Source: a virus
Virus record (IMG/VR): IMGVR_UViG_3300012960_000004
Span: 1 to 21,268 of that record
Length of the DNA: 21,268 nucleotides
Direction: 5' to 3' (one strand)
Positions 13,309 through 20,940 of this stretch are shown here, piece after piece. The notes beneath the pieces were generated by a model. The model had not been told where the DNA came from. It searched no databases and saw only the letters and a program-made list of their open reading frames with translations. Each line of letters begins with the position of its first letter. The first letter of the stretch is position 1. A program made the position numbers and the translations under genes.

Positions 13309-13923
13309 ATGGCGCGTCCTCCTGCTGGCCCAATGGGCAACAGCCCGCGCGACGTGCGTGACGACGCTGTCGGCGTTCCCGCCGAGAACGTCAATGCACC
13401 CGAGCCGCCGCGCTGGCCGCCTAAGCCGAAGAAGATCACCAAGAACACCTTCCACGCCAAGGTGAGCGGCAGTGGGGCGCCCAAGCGCGCTGATCGTGCG
13501 CCGCACTTCCGCAAGGGCGGCTGGGTCTCGGGCTATGCCGCGGGCGGTTCGGTCGAGAAGAAGCGCGACGAGCTGCCGGGCGAGAACAAGAACGATCCCT
13601 TCGCCAAGCAAAACCTCAAGGGAGGCGGCGGCGTAAAAAAAAAGGCTAGCGGCGGCGCCGTGAAGCGCCAGGAAGGCGGCTCCATCGGTGCCGGTCTGCA
13701 GGCGGCCAGGGATCGCGGCACGGTCGAGGCTCGCAAGATCATGCGCGGCGCACCACTGCGCTCGGAGAGCACCGAGCGCGCCAGGGCGCTATCCAGGGCA
13801 GATCAAGACCTAACGAACAGAGCGGCCGGTGGTCGTGGGATGCCGCGTGAGGAACGCGACGCGACGATCCAAACCTTCAATGAGACCGGCGAGTACAAGC
13901 GTGGCGGCAAGGTATCAAAGTGA
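13309..13923 (+). CDS. Basic GGxV-motif protein with possible frameshift site (204 aa)
   Basis: ATG 13309 has a GAGGAG site six bases upstream. The protein is very basic, low in hydrophobics and probably disordered. The [KA]-x-GG-x-[VI] motif occurs at about residues 70-73 (KGGWV), 79-82 (AGGSV), 115-118 (SGGAV), 123-126 (EGGSI) and 199-202 (RGGKV, near the C-terminus), as in the 433-aa protein before the scaffold. Codons 109-112 (V-K-K-K) contain a run of nine A ending in the slippery heptamer A AAA AAG; a -1 shift there would stop after one more codon and give a 113-residue product. No named family recognised; a head-associated or nucleic-acid-binding role is possible. Confidence 0.8.
   Translation: MARPPAGPMGNSPRDVRDDAVGVPAENVNAPEPPRWPPKPKKITKNTFHAKVSGSGAPKRADRAPHFRKGGWVSGYAAGGSVEKKRDELPGENKNDPFAKQNLKGGGGVKKKASGGAVKRQEGGSIGAGLQAARDRGTVEARKIMRGAPLRSESTERARALSRADQDLTNRAAGGRGMPREERDATIQTFNETGEYKRGGKVSK
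13619..13669 (+). promoter_or_regulatory. Candidate dnaX-like -1 frameshift cassette
   Basis: In order: an internal Shine-Dalgarno-like AGGGAGG (13619-13625), a run of nine A (13635-13643) whose last part with the following G is the in-frame slippery heptamer A AAA AAG (13638-13644), nine bases of spacer, and a hairpin GGCGC (13654-13658) / GCGCC (13665-13669) with a 6-base loop. After a -1 slip the next codons are GGC and TAG (13647-13649). This is the arrangement known from dnaX. Transcriptional slippage on A9 is an alternative. Confidence 0.5.
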
Positions 13924-13925
13924 CA

Positions 13926-13957
13926 CCTGCGTGCTGACCCGCACAGACGCACGCAGG
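13926..13957 (+). other. Hairpin after the head module
   Basis: CCTGCGTG (13926-13933) and CACGCAGG (13950-13957) form a perfect 8-bp stem with a 16-base loop, three bases after the stop of the 204-aa gene. No T-run follows. It lies directly upstream of a second, longer hairpin. Confidence 0.55.
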
Positions 13958-13960
13958 CTA

Positions 13961-14025
13961 GGAGAGACTGGGCCACGGCAGACCAAGCCCCCTCCCCCGG
14001 GCGTAACGGCAGGTCCAGTCTCTCC
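13961..14025 (+). other. Long 14-bp hairpin before the beta-helix gene
   Basis: GGAGAGACTGGGCC (13961-13974) pairs with GGTCCAGTCTCTCC (14012-14025): fourteen pairs with one G-U, closing a 37-base C/G-rich loop. It fills the gap between head and tail modules and ends 11 bases before the ribosome site (GAGG at 14037) of the next gene. The lack of a T-run argues against a simple intrinsic terminator; an RNase III-type processing site or pause is possible. Confidence 0.6.
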
Positions 14026-14050
14026 GCACTAATGACGAGGAAAGGTGGCT

Positions 14051-15088
14051 ATGGCGGTGAGCTTTGCCCAAGTCGGCGCGATGTCGGTGGTGACCGGCAG
14101 CGGCAAGCTTGCCCCGGTCAGCGCTATTCCTGTCGTTGTTATCAGTGACGGCTCGGTTCCTGTCAGCCCCGATGCCGCGCAGCTGATTGTTGATGTCACT
14201 GCCAATGCCACGTTTCCGCGCGCCGATGTTCAGCCGATCCCCATTGTCTATGCGACTGGCACGCCGCCGATTGCACCGACTGATCCGATTCCTGTCTTTG
14301 TCGTTGGTGGTGGTTTTCCCAATGCTGGGAATACCGGACCCGCGGCAGGCACGGTGTTCACTGTTTCGACCGGAAACTTCAACACCTCGTCGGACGGGCA
14401 GATTGTCGAGAACAGACAGGTCGACAACGGACAGATCATTATCCGGCATCCCAACGTCACCGTGCGAAACTGCATCGTCAACAGTCAGGACAGCTCCGCC
14501 ATCAGCACGGTTGGTGCGGCGTTGTCAGGGTGTCTGATTGAGCGCTGCCGGTTGACCGGGATTGGTGGGGCCAATGGTATCTCGCCGGACTTCGCCACCA
14601 ATATCGAGATCAGGTTTTGCGACATCAGCGGCTACACCAACGGCATCGTCATCGGCGATACCGGGATGAACATTCACGACAACTACATTCACGGACTGTT
14701 TTCCATCACCGGCCCTGGAGCACATGTTGACGGCATTCAAGGCTCGGGCGGGTTCACGTCCTTGATCATCCGCAACAACACGATCGTGAGCTGGGACACC
14801 AGCTGCATCATCATGCAGACCGAGGGTGCCGGTTTCTCTGGCCTCGTGATCGATGGCAATCGGCTGCTGTTCGATGCCGCGCACGCGGGCTCGGAGCTGG
14901 CCTATGGCATCTTGTGCCAGAGCATCAACGCCAACGTTGCGCAGAACATTACCATCACCAACAACCGCATTCAGAAATCACAACCCGCGCAGAACTACAT
15001 CTTCATTCATAACCTGACCAATCCGGTAACCATCAGCGGGAATGTGGACGACACGACTGGTGCTCCAGTGACGGCGGACGTGGGGTAG
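14051..15088 (+). CDS. Right-handed beta-helix protein, tailspike-like (345 aa)
   Basis: Residues 115-335 are regular beta-helix rungs of the pectate-lyase-like type: IIIRHPNVTVRNCIVNS (129-145), GCLIERCRLTG (160-170), NIEIRFCDISGYTNGIVIGD (184-203), NIHDNYIHG (207-215), SLIIRNNTIVS (237-247), LVIDGNRLLF (265-274), NITITNNRI (299-307). The segment GAHVDGIQGSGG (223-234) resembles the H-x-DG-x-Q loop of many such phage proteins. The N-terminal 100 residues are Pro/Val-rich and may anchor it to the virion. Proteins of this fold often bind or cleave surface polysaccharide. ATG 14051 is chosen because AAAGG lies six bases upstream; GTG 14045 is an alternative. Enzyme activity is not shown. Confidence 0.8.
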   Translation: MAVSFAQVGAMSVVTGSGKLAPVSAIPVVVISDGSVPVSPDAAQLIVDVTANATFPRADVQPIPIVYATGTPPIAPTDPIPVFVVGGGFPNAGNTGPAAGTVFTVSTGNFNTSSDGQIVENRQVDNGQIIIRHPNVTVRNCIVNSQDSSAISTVGAALSGCLIERCRLTGIGGANGISPDFATNIEIRFCDISGYTNGIVIGDTGMNIHDNYIHGLFSITGPGAHVDGIQGSGGFTSLIIRNNTIVSWDTSCIIMQTEGAGFSGLVIDGNRLLFDAAHAGSELAYGILCQSINANVAQNITITNNRIQKSQPAQNYIFIHNLTNPVTISGNVDDTTGAPVTADVG

Positions 15089-15799
15089 ATGATGACGGCT
15101 GGGCAGAACAGCAGCCAGACTTACAACTTTGCACCGTCGCTGGCGGACGTCTTCATTGCAGCCTACGGGCGCCTCCAGATACGGCGCAGCGCGCTGACGC
15201 CCGATCACCTGCACGACGCGGCCATGGCTGCCAACCTGCTGCAGGTTGAGTGGGCCAACGAGCAAGTCAATCTCTGGACGGTGGAGCTGGCGAGCACGCC
15301 GCTGACGCCTGGGCGGGCGGTGTACGACGTCGATCCGACCACGGTGATGATCCTGGCGGCCTGGATATCGACCGGCAACGCACCGGAGAAAGACCGGATT
15401 ATCACCTCGCTCGATCGCGACACCTACGCCGCTTTCCCTGACAAGGACACGCCGGGCTCGCCGTCGCAGTACTGGTTCGATCAGAAAATCCTGCCCACCA
15501 TCACGATGTGGCAGCCGCCTGACGACAACGGTCCCTATACGCTGCGCTACTATCGCGCGCGGCAGATACAGGATGCGGTGCTGCCCGACGGCATCGAGCC
15601 CGAGGTGCCCTACCGGTTCCTGGAGGCCTACGTCGCCGGGCTGGCGCACAAGCTCTCGCTCACCTGGAACCCGGCGCGCACGGCAGCGCTCAAGCCCGAG
15701 GCGCAGGCGACGTTCGACGCCGCCAAGAAGCGTGACGTCGAGAAGACGTCCTGGAGGATCGTGCCCGCGATGAGCATCTACACCAACAGTGTGTACTAG
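15089..15799 (+). CDS. Head-tail connector (adaptor) candidate (236 aa)
   Basis: The start ATG ATG follows the previous stop directly. The N-terminal half is helical (SLADVFIAAYGRLQIRRSAL at 17-36, then LHDAAMAANLLQVEWANE at 41-58), the middle is beta (YDVDPTTVMILAAWIS at 78-93), and the C-terminal half is helical (EVPYRFLEAYVAGLAHKLSL, near 171-190, and LKPEAQATFDAAKKRDVE). Helical ends around a beta insert with the P-x-R-[FY]-x-EA-x-AG-LA-x-KL block are what I know from podovirus gp4-type adaptors that bind under the portal. Position after coat supports this. Assignment is moderate, from pattern and place. Confidence 0.65.
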   Translation: MMTAGQNSSQTYNFAPSLADVFIAAYGRLQIRRSALTPDHLHDAAMAANLLQVEWANEQVNLWTVELASTPLTPGRAVYDVDPTTVMILAAWISTGNAPEKDRIITSLDRDTYAAFPDKDTPGSPSQYWFDQKILPTITMWQPPDDNGPYTLRYYRARQIQDAVLPDGIEPEVPYRFLEAYVAGLAHKLSLTWNPARTAALKPEAQATFDAAKKRDVEKTSWRIVPAMSIYTNSVY

Positions 15800-15801
15800 C
15801 C

Positions 15802-16110
15802 ATGGGCAGCTTTGCACCCAAAGGCCACGCCAAGCTGGACCCACAACGCCCAGCAGCCTTCGCAATATGTGAGATGTGCGGCTTCCAGTACAATCACCGC
15901 GAGCTGAAGTGGGAGGTGCAGTGGACCGGCATGGAGGTGCGCAGGACCGGGCATCTGGTGTGTCCGACCTGCTGGGATGCGCCCAACTACAGCGTGCGCT
16001 CCAAGTCGCTTCCGCCCGACCCGGTGCCGATCCTCAACCCGCGTACTGAATCCGATGGCCCGGCGGGGATTACGACCAACCCCGACTTCGTGCCGCCGAA
16101 GATACCGTAG
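15802..16110 (+). CDS. Zinc-ribbon phage protein (102 aa)
   Basis: Two Cys-x2-Cys knuckles, C23/C26 (ICEMCGFQY) and C54/C57 (LVCPTCWDAPN), about 28 residues apart, form a likely zinc ribbon. The spacing, with a basic/Trp-rich middle (LKWEVQWTGMEVRRTG, 35-50) and a Pro-rich tail (LPPDPVPILNPR), matches a group of small phage proteins encoded near tail genes. Their role is not established; structural zinc binding in a connector or tail part is likely. The start follows the previous stop by two bases with no clear ribosome site, so translation is probably coupled. No membrane or signal sequence. Confidence 0.75.
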   Translation: MGSFAPKGHAKLDPQRPAAFAICEMCGFQYNHRELKWEVQWTGMEVRRTGHLVCPTCWDAPNYSVRSKSLPPDPVPILNPRTESDGPAGITTNPDFVPPKIP

Positions 16111-16119
16111 GAGAGAGAT

Positions 16120-16545
16120 GTGGCAAACGCCATCTATCCGCTGTGGAAGCAGGCTCTGATGCGGGAGCTTGATCTCAACAAGTCGCTCGATCAGGGCAGC
16201 ATCGACGTGCTCAAGGGCGTCTATGTCTCGATGGTCGACACCGATACCTACACCTATTCCGACGGGCAGCAGTTCTACAGCGATATCGTTGCGGTGCAGG
16301 GTGTGCCGTCGATGATCGGCAATGCGACGGTGAACGGGCGGGTATTTGCAGGCGACACCGTGCTCTTCACCAATGTCACCGGCACCAGGATTGGCGGGCT
16401 GGTGCTGTTCCGCAAGAACGGCGGGGCGAACACCACTTGGCGAATGGTGCTCTACGAGGACACCGGCATTGTCGGACTGCCCATGATTCCTTCGGGCGGG
16501 AACATCATCGTGAGCTGGAACATTCAGGGTATCTTCGGGCTATGA
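16120..16545 (+). CDS. Conserved phage structural protein (141 aa)
   Basis: GTG 16120 is the start (AGGAGAG eight bases upstream and opening V-ANAIYPLWKQALM); an ATG at 16118 is out of frame. The pattern of the opening (MAN-x-IYP-x-[WY]K), the TYTYSDGQQFYSDI segment (45-58) and the ending (GLPMIPSGGNIIVSWNIQGIFGL) is known from many phage proteins of about 120-150 aa in tail gene clusters. The fold looks beta-rich. A virion role is probable; the exact place is unknown. Its stop overlaps the next start as ATGA. Confidence 0.75.
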   Translation: MANAIYPLWKQALMRELDLNKSLDQGSIDVLKGVYVSMVDTDTYTYSDGQQFYSDIVAVQGVPSMIGNATVNGRVFAGDTVLFTNVTGTRIGGLVLFRKNGGANTTWRMVLYEDTGIVGLPMIPSGGNIIVSWNIQGIFGL

Positions 16546-16859
16546 GCAACGATCCGTTGGAGGTTCGCGGTAGCGAGCGCGCACTCTTTGAAGAGGTGTG
16601 GCGGATGATGCTCGGCCAGGAGCGGAGCACGGTGTGCGAGATCGGGCTGAATCTGATCGTGAACGTCATCCGGCAGAGCGTCGGCAAGCGCAAGGACGCC
16701 GAGGCGCTGTTCAACGAGCTGTTCGGCAAGGCCAAGAGCACGTTGCTGGATGAGCACTACGACCCCGTGACAGGGCTGCGCAGAAGCGTGTTTCCGTTCA
16801 CGCAGGTGATCCAGGCGCCGTTCCACGACGAGGGGAATGTTATCTTCCATGGGAAGTGA
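16542..16859 (+). CDS. Hypothetical 105-aa helical protein
   Basis: The start ATG 16542 overlaps the preceding stop as ATGA; longer upstream starts run inside that gene. The protein is helical and charged: residues 9-30 (SERALFEEVWRMML), 36-50 (VCEIGLNLIVNVIRQ), and 56-75 (KDAEALFNELFGKAKSTLLD), then a beta-like tail with FPFTQVIQAPFHDEGNVIFHG. No membrane helix or metal motif. It is one of a series of small tail-region genes spaced by a few bases. I do not recognise a family. Confidence 0.7.
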   Translation: MSNDPLEVRGSERALFEEVWRMMLGQERSTVCEIGLNLIVNVIRQSVGKRKDAEALFNELFGKAKSTLLDEHYDPVTGLRRSVFPFTQVIQAPFHDEGNVIFHGK

Positions 16860-16862
16860 CGG

Positions 16863-17225
16863 ATGCAGCCTGCGAACCTCGACCTGGACCTTTACCGCGG
16901 CGACAGCGCACGCATGCAGGTCACGCTATGGGACAAGGACCATCAGCCGCTTGACCTGACCGATGTCAGCGCCAGGGCCGAGATACGCGATCGTCCGGCG
17001 GGGACCATCCTCATTCCGCTGACGTGTGTGGTTACGCTTCCCAACATCATTGACGTGACGCTGGCGGCCAAGGATAGCCGGGATTTGCCCCCAGCCGGGG
17101 TGTGGGACCTGCAGCTGACCTATGCCTCGGGCGAGGTGAATACGCCGCTTGCCGGTCAGGTCAGGGTCACACCGGATGTGACCGACAGCTCGCTGATCCC
17201 CGTGGTCAACCCATTGACCCGATGA
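16863..17225 (+). CDS. Small beta-sandwich phage protein (120 aa)
   Basis: The ribosome site GGAAG lies before ATG 16863. The sequence has an Ig-like arrangement of strands: [19 protein letters not shown] (6-24), [15 protein letters not shown] (29-43), [19 protein letters not shown] (49-67), then [10 protein letters not shown] (81-90) and a final [12 protein letters not shown] (96-107). The opening YRGD, the DLT-x-x-x-x-A-x-IR block and the closing G-x-V-x-VTPDVT are a pattern I know from phage proteins next to fibre genes, related in style to baseplate or fibre-anchoring proteins. The function is not established. The next gene is collagen-like. Confidence 0.7.
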   Translation: MQPANLDLDLYRGDSARMQVTLWDKDHQPLDLTDVSARAEIRDRPAGTILIPLTCVVTLPNIIDVTLAAKDSRDLPPAGVWDLQLTYASGEVNTPLAGQVRVTPDVTDSSLIPVVNPLTR

Positions 17226-17235
17226 GGCGCATGCC

Positions 17236-17892
17236 ATGGCAAGCGCCGAGATCATCAACATCGAAGTGACGGAGCTGCTGGTCGCGGTCGACCTTCTTCT
17301 CAGTCCCGGTCCCGATTCGATCGAGATTACCGACCTCGATCTTGGCCTCCAATCGATCGAGGCCGATGTCAACATTGGTGCGCAGGGGCCTCCTGGTACA
17401 CCCGGCGCTCCTGGTGAGCCCGGTGAGCCCGGTGCGCCCGGTGTACCCGGCCCGCAGGGGCCGCCCGGTGCCGCCAGCACTGTGCCCGGCCCAGTTGGAC
17501 CGGGTGGCCCACCCGGTGTGCAAGGCCCGCCTGGGGCGGATAGCACGGTTCCTGGTCCGCAAGGCCCATCGGGCGCAACCGGCGCCACCGGTCCACAGGG
17601 TGCAACCGGCTCACAGGGTCCGCAGGGTGTCCCCGGCACACCGGGAGCCACTGGTCCGCAGGGACCGCAGGGTGATCCTGGCCCGCAGGGGCCGGTTGGT
17701 CCGCAAGGGCCAGCGGGTGTGGGCGCAGACGAGGTCGCAATCGGCTCATCCGACCCCGGCTCGACCTTCGAGCTTTGGTACGACACCGATGCGACGGCAC
17801 CAACACCAGCTGTGTGGTTGTCGATGACGCAAGCAGCTTACGATGCGTTGGCGGTCAAAGACCCAAACACGCTCTACGTGATCGTGGGGTGA
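17236..17892 (+). CDS. Collagen-like phage protein (218 aa)
   Basis: A soluble N-terminus with a beta/helical domain (1-47) leads to Gly-x-y collagen triplets (about 48-162). Two interruptions carry almost the same segment (AASTVPGP at 79-86 and ADSTVPGP at 101-108). A short C-terminal domain (163-218) ends with [20 protein letters not shown] followed by YVIVG, a segment common to phage fibre or capsid-fibre proteins. Collagen-like parts form trimeric rods, so this should be a trimeric fibre or stalk. It precedes two fibre-related genes. Start ATG 17236 (MASAEI) is preferred over ATG 17231, which is in another frame. Confidence 0.85.
   Translation: MASAEIINIEVTELLVAVDLLLSPGPDSIEITDLDLGLQSIEADVNIGAQGPPGTPGAPGEPGEPGAPGVPGPQGPPGAASTVPGPVGPGGPPGVQGPPGADSTVPGPQGPSGATGATGPQGATGSQGPQGVPGTPGATGPQGPQGDPGPQGPVGPQGPAGVGADEVAIGSSDPGSTFELWYDTDATAPTPAVWLSMTQAAYDALAVKDPNTLYVIVG
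17377..17721 (+). repeat. Collagen-type Gly-x-y coding repeat
   Basis: About 38 triplets of the Gly-x-y type with many Pro, encoded by 9-base repeats such as GGTGAGCCC, GGTGCGCCC and GGTCCGCAG. Two breaks carry the related STVPGP segment. Such repeats readily shrink or grow by recombination. Confidence 0.85.
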
Positions 17893-17893
17893 G

Positions 17894-18469
17894 ATGCCTG
17901 TTCTTAACGAAGCCGACAACTTGCATCTGGGGACCGCAACCGCGGCTGCGGTTTATCTCGGCGGCACGAAAGTGTGGCCTCCGCCACCAGTGGTGATCGC
18001 TGCGCCAGCTCACTCGCTCATCACGTCCTACACGCCGGGCGGCGACCGCAACGATATCGGCGGCGAAGTTGGTGTCCGGCTCGGTATAGGTCCAGCGCCG
18101 CTTACTATTAGCTGGATGGGAATGCGATGTCATACCGGCAACTCTGGTCCGCGCACTCTCAACCTTTATGAGTTCTTCGCCGATGCCAAGGTTGCAACGG
18201 CAACAGTCGATCTCACCGGCAAGACGGCGGGCGAATGGGTATGGGCAGCGATCACTCCGGTTACGTTGGGGGCAGGCGGCTACTACACATTGATGATGGT
18301 GGTGACAGGACCAACCATGCAGCCGTGGAATGATGTCGGTCCAGCGACGATGAGAAGTCCTGAGATCGCCAACATCTACTATTGCTACCGTCCGGCCGGT
18401 GGTTCGGTATCAACCGGATCGCCAAACCAAATCTTTGGCGGTGGCTTCGATCTTGGCTGGAATACTTGA
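17894..18469 (+). CDS. Fibre-associated beta-rich protein (191 aa)
   Basis: The opening contains LHLGTATAAAVYLGGTKVWP (10-29), a repeated LHLG/YLGG pattern that many phage proteins carry at the N-terminus before a variable domain. The rest (35-190) is a beta-rich domain with Trp, Tyr and Gly (SYTPGGDRNDIGGEVG, WMGMRCHTGNSGPRT, YYTLMMVVTG, IYYCYRPAGG), resembling a carbohydrate-binding jelly roll. Its TGA overlaps the ATG of the long fibre by one base (TGATG). A role as a tip or partner of the fibre is plausible. No enzyme motif seen. Confidence 0.65.
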   Translation: MPVLNEADNLHLGTATAAAVYLGGTKVWPPPPVVIAAPAHSLITSYTPGGDRNDIGGEVGVRLGIGPAPLTISWMGMRCHTGNSGPRTLNLYEFFADAKVATATVDLTGKTAGEWVWAAITPVTLGAGGYYTLMMVVTGPTMQPWNDVGPATMRSPEIANIYYCYRPAGGSVSTGSPNQIFGGGFDLGWNT

Positions 18470-20628
18470 TGACCGGTGTATTGCGCGCACGGGTGGGAGG
18501 TGCCTGGGTCGACATCCCAACGGTCGGCCCGCAGGGGCCTATTGGTGCGACTGGCGCGACCGGTGCGAATGGTGCGACCGGCGCGCAGGGTCCAGCGGGC
18601 CCTGGCGTGGCGACCGGTGGCACCAACGGACAGGTGCTGGCGAAGAACTCCGCCACTGATTTCGACACCGGGTGGATAACCCCCAGCGGGGGTGGTGGCG
18701 GCAACGTCTCCACCAGCGGCACGATCACGGTTGGGCAGTACGCCAAGTGGGCGACTGTCACTACGATCCAGAGTGTCACGCCTGCCACGGTGTTGTCCGA
18801 CATCGGCGCGGCTCCGTTGGCCTCGCCGACGTTCACTGGCGACCCGAAAGCGCCGACCCCGACAACGGCCGATAACGACACCAGCGTTGCCACCACGGCT
18901 TACGTCAAGAACAACCTTGCCACTTATTACAACGCGGCAACGAGCGACGGCCGCTTTCAGCCGCTCGATGCCGATCTGACTTCGCTTGCAGCCGCCAGCG
19001 CGACCAACGCGATCTATTACCGCAGCGCAGCCAATACCTGGGCCACGGTTACGATGGGTGCTGGCATAAGCTTCACAGCTGGCACGCTGGCGACGGGCGC
19101 TACGATAACCACCGGGTCGGTGACCAGTGCGATGCTCACTGGTTACGCCGACGCCAGCGGCACCGTGGTTCAAGGCGTTTCGCTTCCATCGCAAGGATTG
19201 ACGCTTACGGGCGCCAATCTGACGCTGGCCAATGATCTTGCCGCGCTCGAAGCGCTGGCGGGCACCGACACGATCTACTATCGCTCGGGTATTGATACTT
19301 GGAGCGCAGTCAGTATCAGCACTGGGCTGACGTTCACTGGCGGCACGCTGGCGGCGAGCGCAGGCGCGGGACCGTTTCAGCCGCTCGATGCTGATCTGAC
19401 CTCGCTGGCGGCGGCCAGTGCGACCAACGCTCTGTACTACCGGTCGGCGGCCAACACCTGGGCGACCGTGACGATCGGCACCGGCCTGACTTTCACCACA
19501 GGCACACTGGCGGCCAGCGCAGGCGCTGGGCCATTCCAGCCTCTCGACGGTGATTTGACTTCGCTGGCGGCGGCTAGTGCGATCGGAGCGATCTACTACC
19601 GATCAGCAACTGATACCTGGGCCACAGTCGCGATCGGTACCGGTCTGTCGTTCGCGGGCGGCACGTTGACAAATACTGTTAGCGGCGGCGGCAATGTCTC
19701 GAACAGCGGCACGCCGGTTGCCGGTCAGGTGGCAGAATGGACCGATGCGACGCACGTTCAGGGTGTCAGCACTTACGCCAAGCTGGCCTCGCCGGTCTTT
19801 ACCGGTGATCCGCAGGCGCCGACGCCAGCGACCAGTGACAATGACACGTCGATAGCGACCACGGCTTACGTCAAGGCTAATTTAGCGGCTGCCTTGAGCA
19901 ATGTTGCTGGTGTGCGCGGGTTGAATGGTTTGACCAACCCGACGGTTGCGTCCTTTACCTTCTCTGATTGTGCCCTGCGGGACAATTCGGGGAAGACGGT
20001 TTTAGTTACCAACGGAAACCTCGTTATCAGCACGGTTGCCGGTGCCGGTGCCAACGGCCCAGATGCCACCCTTCCCGCCAGCGGCGACATCCACTTCTAT
20101 GCGATCTGGGGTGCGACGCCGGGTATCGCTGGTCTTTGTTCAACGTCGGCGCCGCCGGGAGGACCTGCGGCGACTATGCCAAGTGGCTATACCCACTACT
20201 GCTATCTCACCACCGTCAAGCGAGTCTCTAGTAACCTTTACGCCACCGTCATTCGTGGCGATTGGGTCACCTTCTCGCAATCTGTGAATGTCTTGAATGG
20301 CGGCAATTCCGGCGGCTCATGGACATCGCAGAGCATGGCTGCTGCTCTTCCGGCTATCGCCCTCAATGTCCAGTTGATGATTTTTGCAACAGCGACGGCG
20401 ACCGGGGCCGCTACGCTTAATCATCTGCTGGGGCACACTTCCGGTCTAATTACTTACACCATCGCTTGTAACCCCCAGGTTGCAGGAACCGCGGCCACTA
20501 CAGGGATGTTCATGCTTCCGAATGTAAGCCAGCTCTTTTGGTATACCTTTTCTATAGGCGGCGGAACATTCAGCGGCAGTAGCTTTGGCGTGAATGTTGC
20601 AAGCTATCAAGTACCTAATTCAAGCTAA
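18469..20628 (+). CDS. Tail fibre protein with repeats (719 aa)
   Basis: Residues 1-18 (MTGVLRARVGGAWVDIPT) resemble an anchoring tip; 20-46 are eight or nine Gly-x-y triplets (GPQGPIGATGATGANGATGA). At 51-73 is the fibre pattern GGTNGQVLAKNSATDFDTGW. A block with GGGNVS-x-SGT, W, QGV/QSV, LASP-x-FTGDP, APTP and ATTAYVK-x-NLA occurs at 76-151 and again at 407-473. Between lie four repeats with FQPLDADLTSLAAASATNA and YYRSAANTWATV (163-209, 256-300, 303-352, 356-402), the last three with a period of 53. Residues 480-719 are a distinct C-terminal domain, probably receptor-binding. Upstream longer starts lie in the previous gene. Confidence 0.85.
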   Translation: MTGVLRARVGGAWVDIPTVGPQGPIGATGATGANGATGAQGPAGPGVATGGTNGQVLAKNSATDFDTGWITPSGGGGGNVSTSGTITVGQYAKWATVTTIQSVTPATVLSDIGAAPLASPTFTGDPKAPTPTTADNDTSVATTAYVKNNLATYYNAATSDGRFQPLDADLTSLAAASATNAIYYRSAANTWATVTMGAGISFTAGTLATGATITTGSVTSAMLTGYADASGTVVQGVSLPSQGLTLTGANLTLANDLAALEALAGTDTIYYRSGIDTWSAVSISTGLTFTGGTLAASAGAGPFQPLDADLTSLAAASATNALYYRSAANTWATVTIGTGLTFTTGTLAASAGAGPFQPLDGDLTSLAAASAIGAIYYRSATDTWATVAIGTGLSFAGGTLTNTVSGGGNVSNSGTPVAGQVAEWTDATHVQGVSTYAKLASPVFTGDPQAPTPATSDNDTSIATTAYVKANLAAALSNVAGVRGLNGLTNPTVASFTFSDCALRDNSGKTVLVTNGNLVISTVAGAGANGPDATLPASGDIHFYAIWGATPGIAGLCSTSAPPGGPAATMPSGYTHYCYLTTVKRVSSNLYATVIRGDWVTFSQSVNVLNGGNSGGSWTSQSMAAALPAIALNVQLMIFATATATGAATLNHLLGHTSGLITYTIACNPQVAGTAATTGMFMLPNVSQLFWYTFSIGGGTFSGSSFGVNVASYQVPNSS
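18973..19680 (+). repeat. Tandem repeats in the tail fibre gene
   Basis: One copy at 18973-19095 and three contiguous copies starting near 19234, 19393 and 19552 with a period of exactly 159 bases (53 codons). The second and third copies of FQPLD start at TTTCAG 19375 and TTCCAG 19534. The copies differ by synonymous changes as well as by codons, so the duplication is not very recent. Confidence 0.8.
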
Positions 20629-20640
20629 TGGAGAAAGCTA

Positions 20641-20934
20641 ATGGCGCTAACCTACGAGGAATCTGCCGCGCTGATGGGGGATGCTGGCTTTCGTGGCCGG
20701 GTGAAAGTCGCGTGCCTCAAATACGCCGACTACATCTCGAACGAGGCGACCGGGACCCCCGCGCATGTCACCCGACTGAGGTGGTCGGGCAACACCATGG
20801 CCAATCCCGACGCTGCCGCTGCGTTAGTCACACCGGCCGTCGTCATGGATACCAACGTGCAAGAGGATGGCGCGGCGATCGATGATGTGACGCTGCAAAG
20901 CGCAGTGGAGACCACCATCAACAAGATGATGTGA
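20641..20934 (+). CDS. Conserved small phage protein (97 aa)
   Basis: A GGAGAAAGCTA-ATG site supports the start. The opening MALTYEESAALMGDAGFRGR, the segment VKVACLKYADYI (21-32), PAH-x-TR and the ending LQSAVETTINKMM form a pattern I know from many small phage proteins encoded among tail genes; their function is not established. The product is helical at both ends with a polar middle. No metal site or membrane helix is seen. The next gene follows by six bases. Confidence 0.75.
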   Translation: MALTYEESAALMGDAGFRGRVKVACLKYADYISNEATGTPAHVTRLRWSGNTMANPDAAAALVTPAVVMDTNVQEDGAAIDDVTLQSAVETTINKMM

Positions 20935-20940
20935 GGAACG

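Noticed and set aside
18955-19680. Possible CRISPR-like array
   Set aside because: The repeats are in-frame protein-coding units of 159 bases in a tail fibre gene, without short constant repeats and unique spacers.
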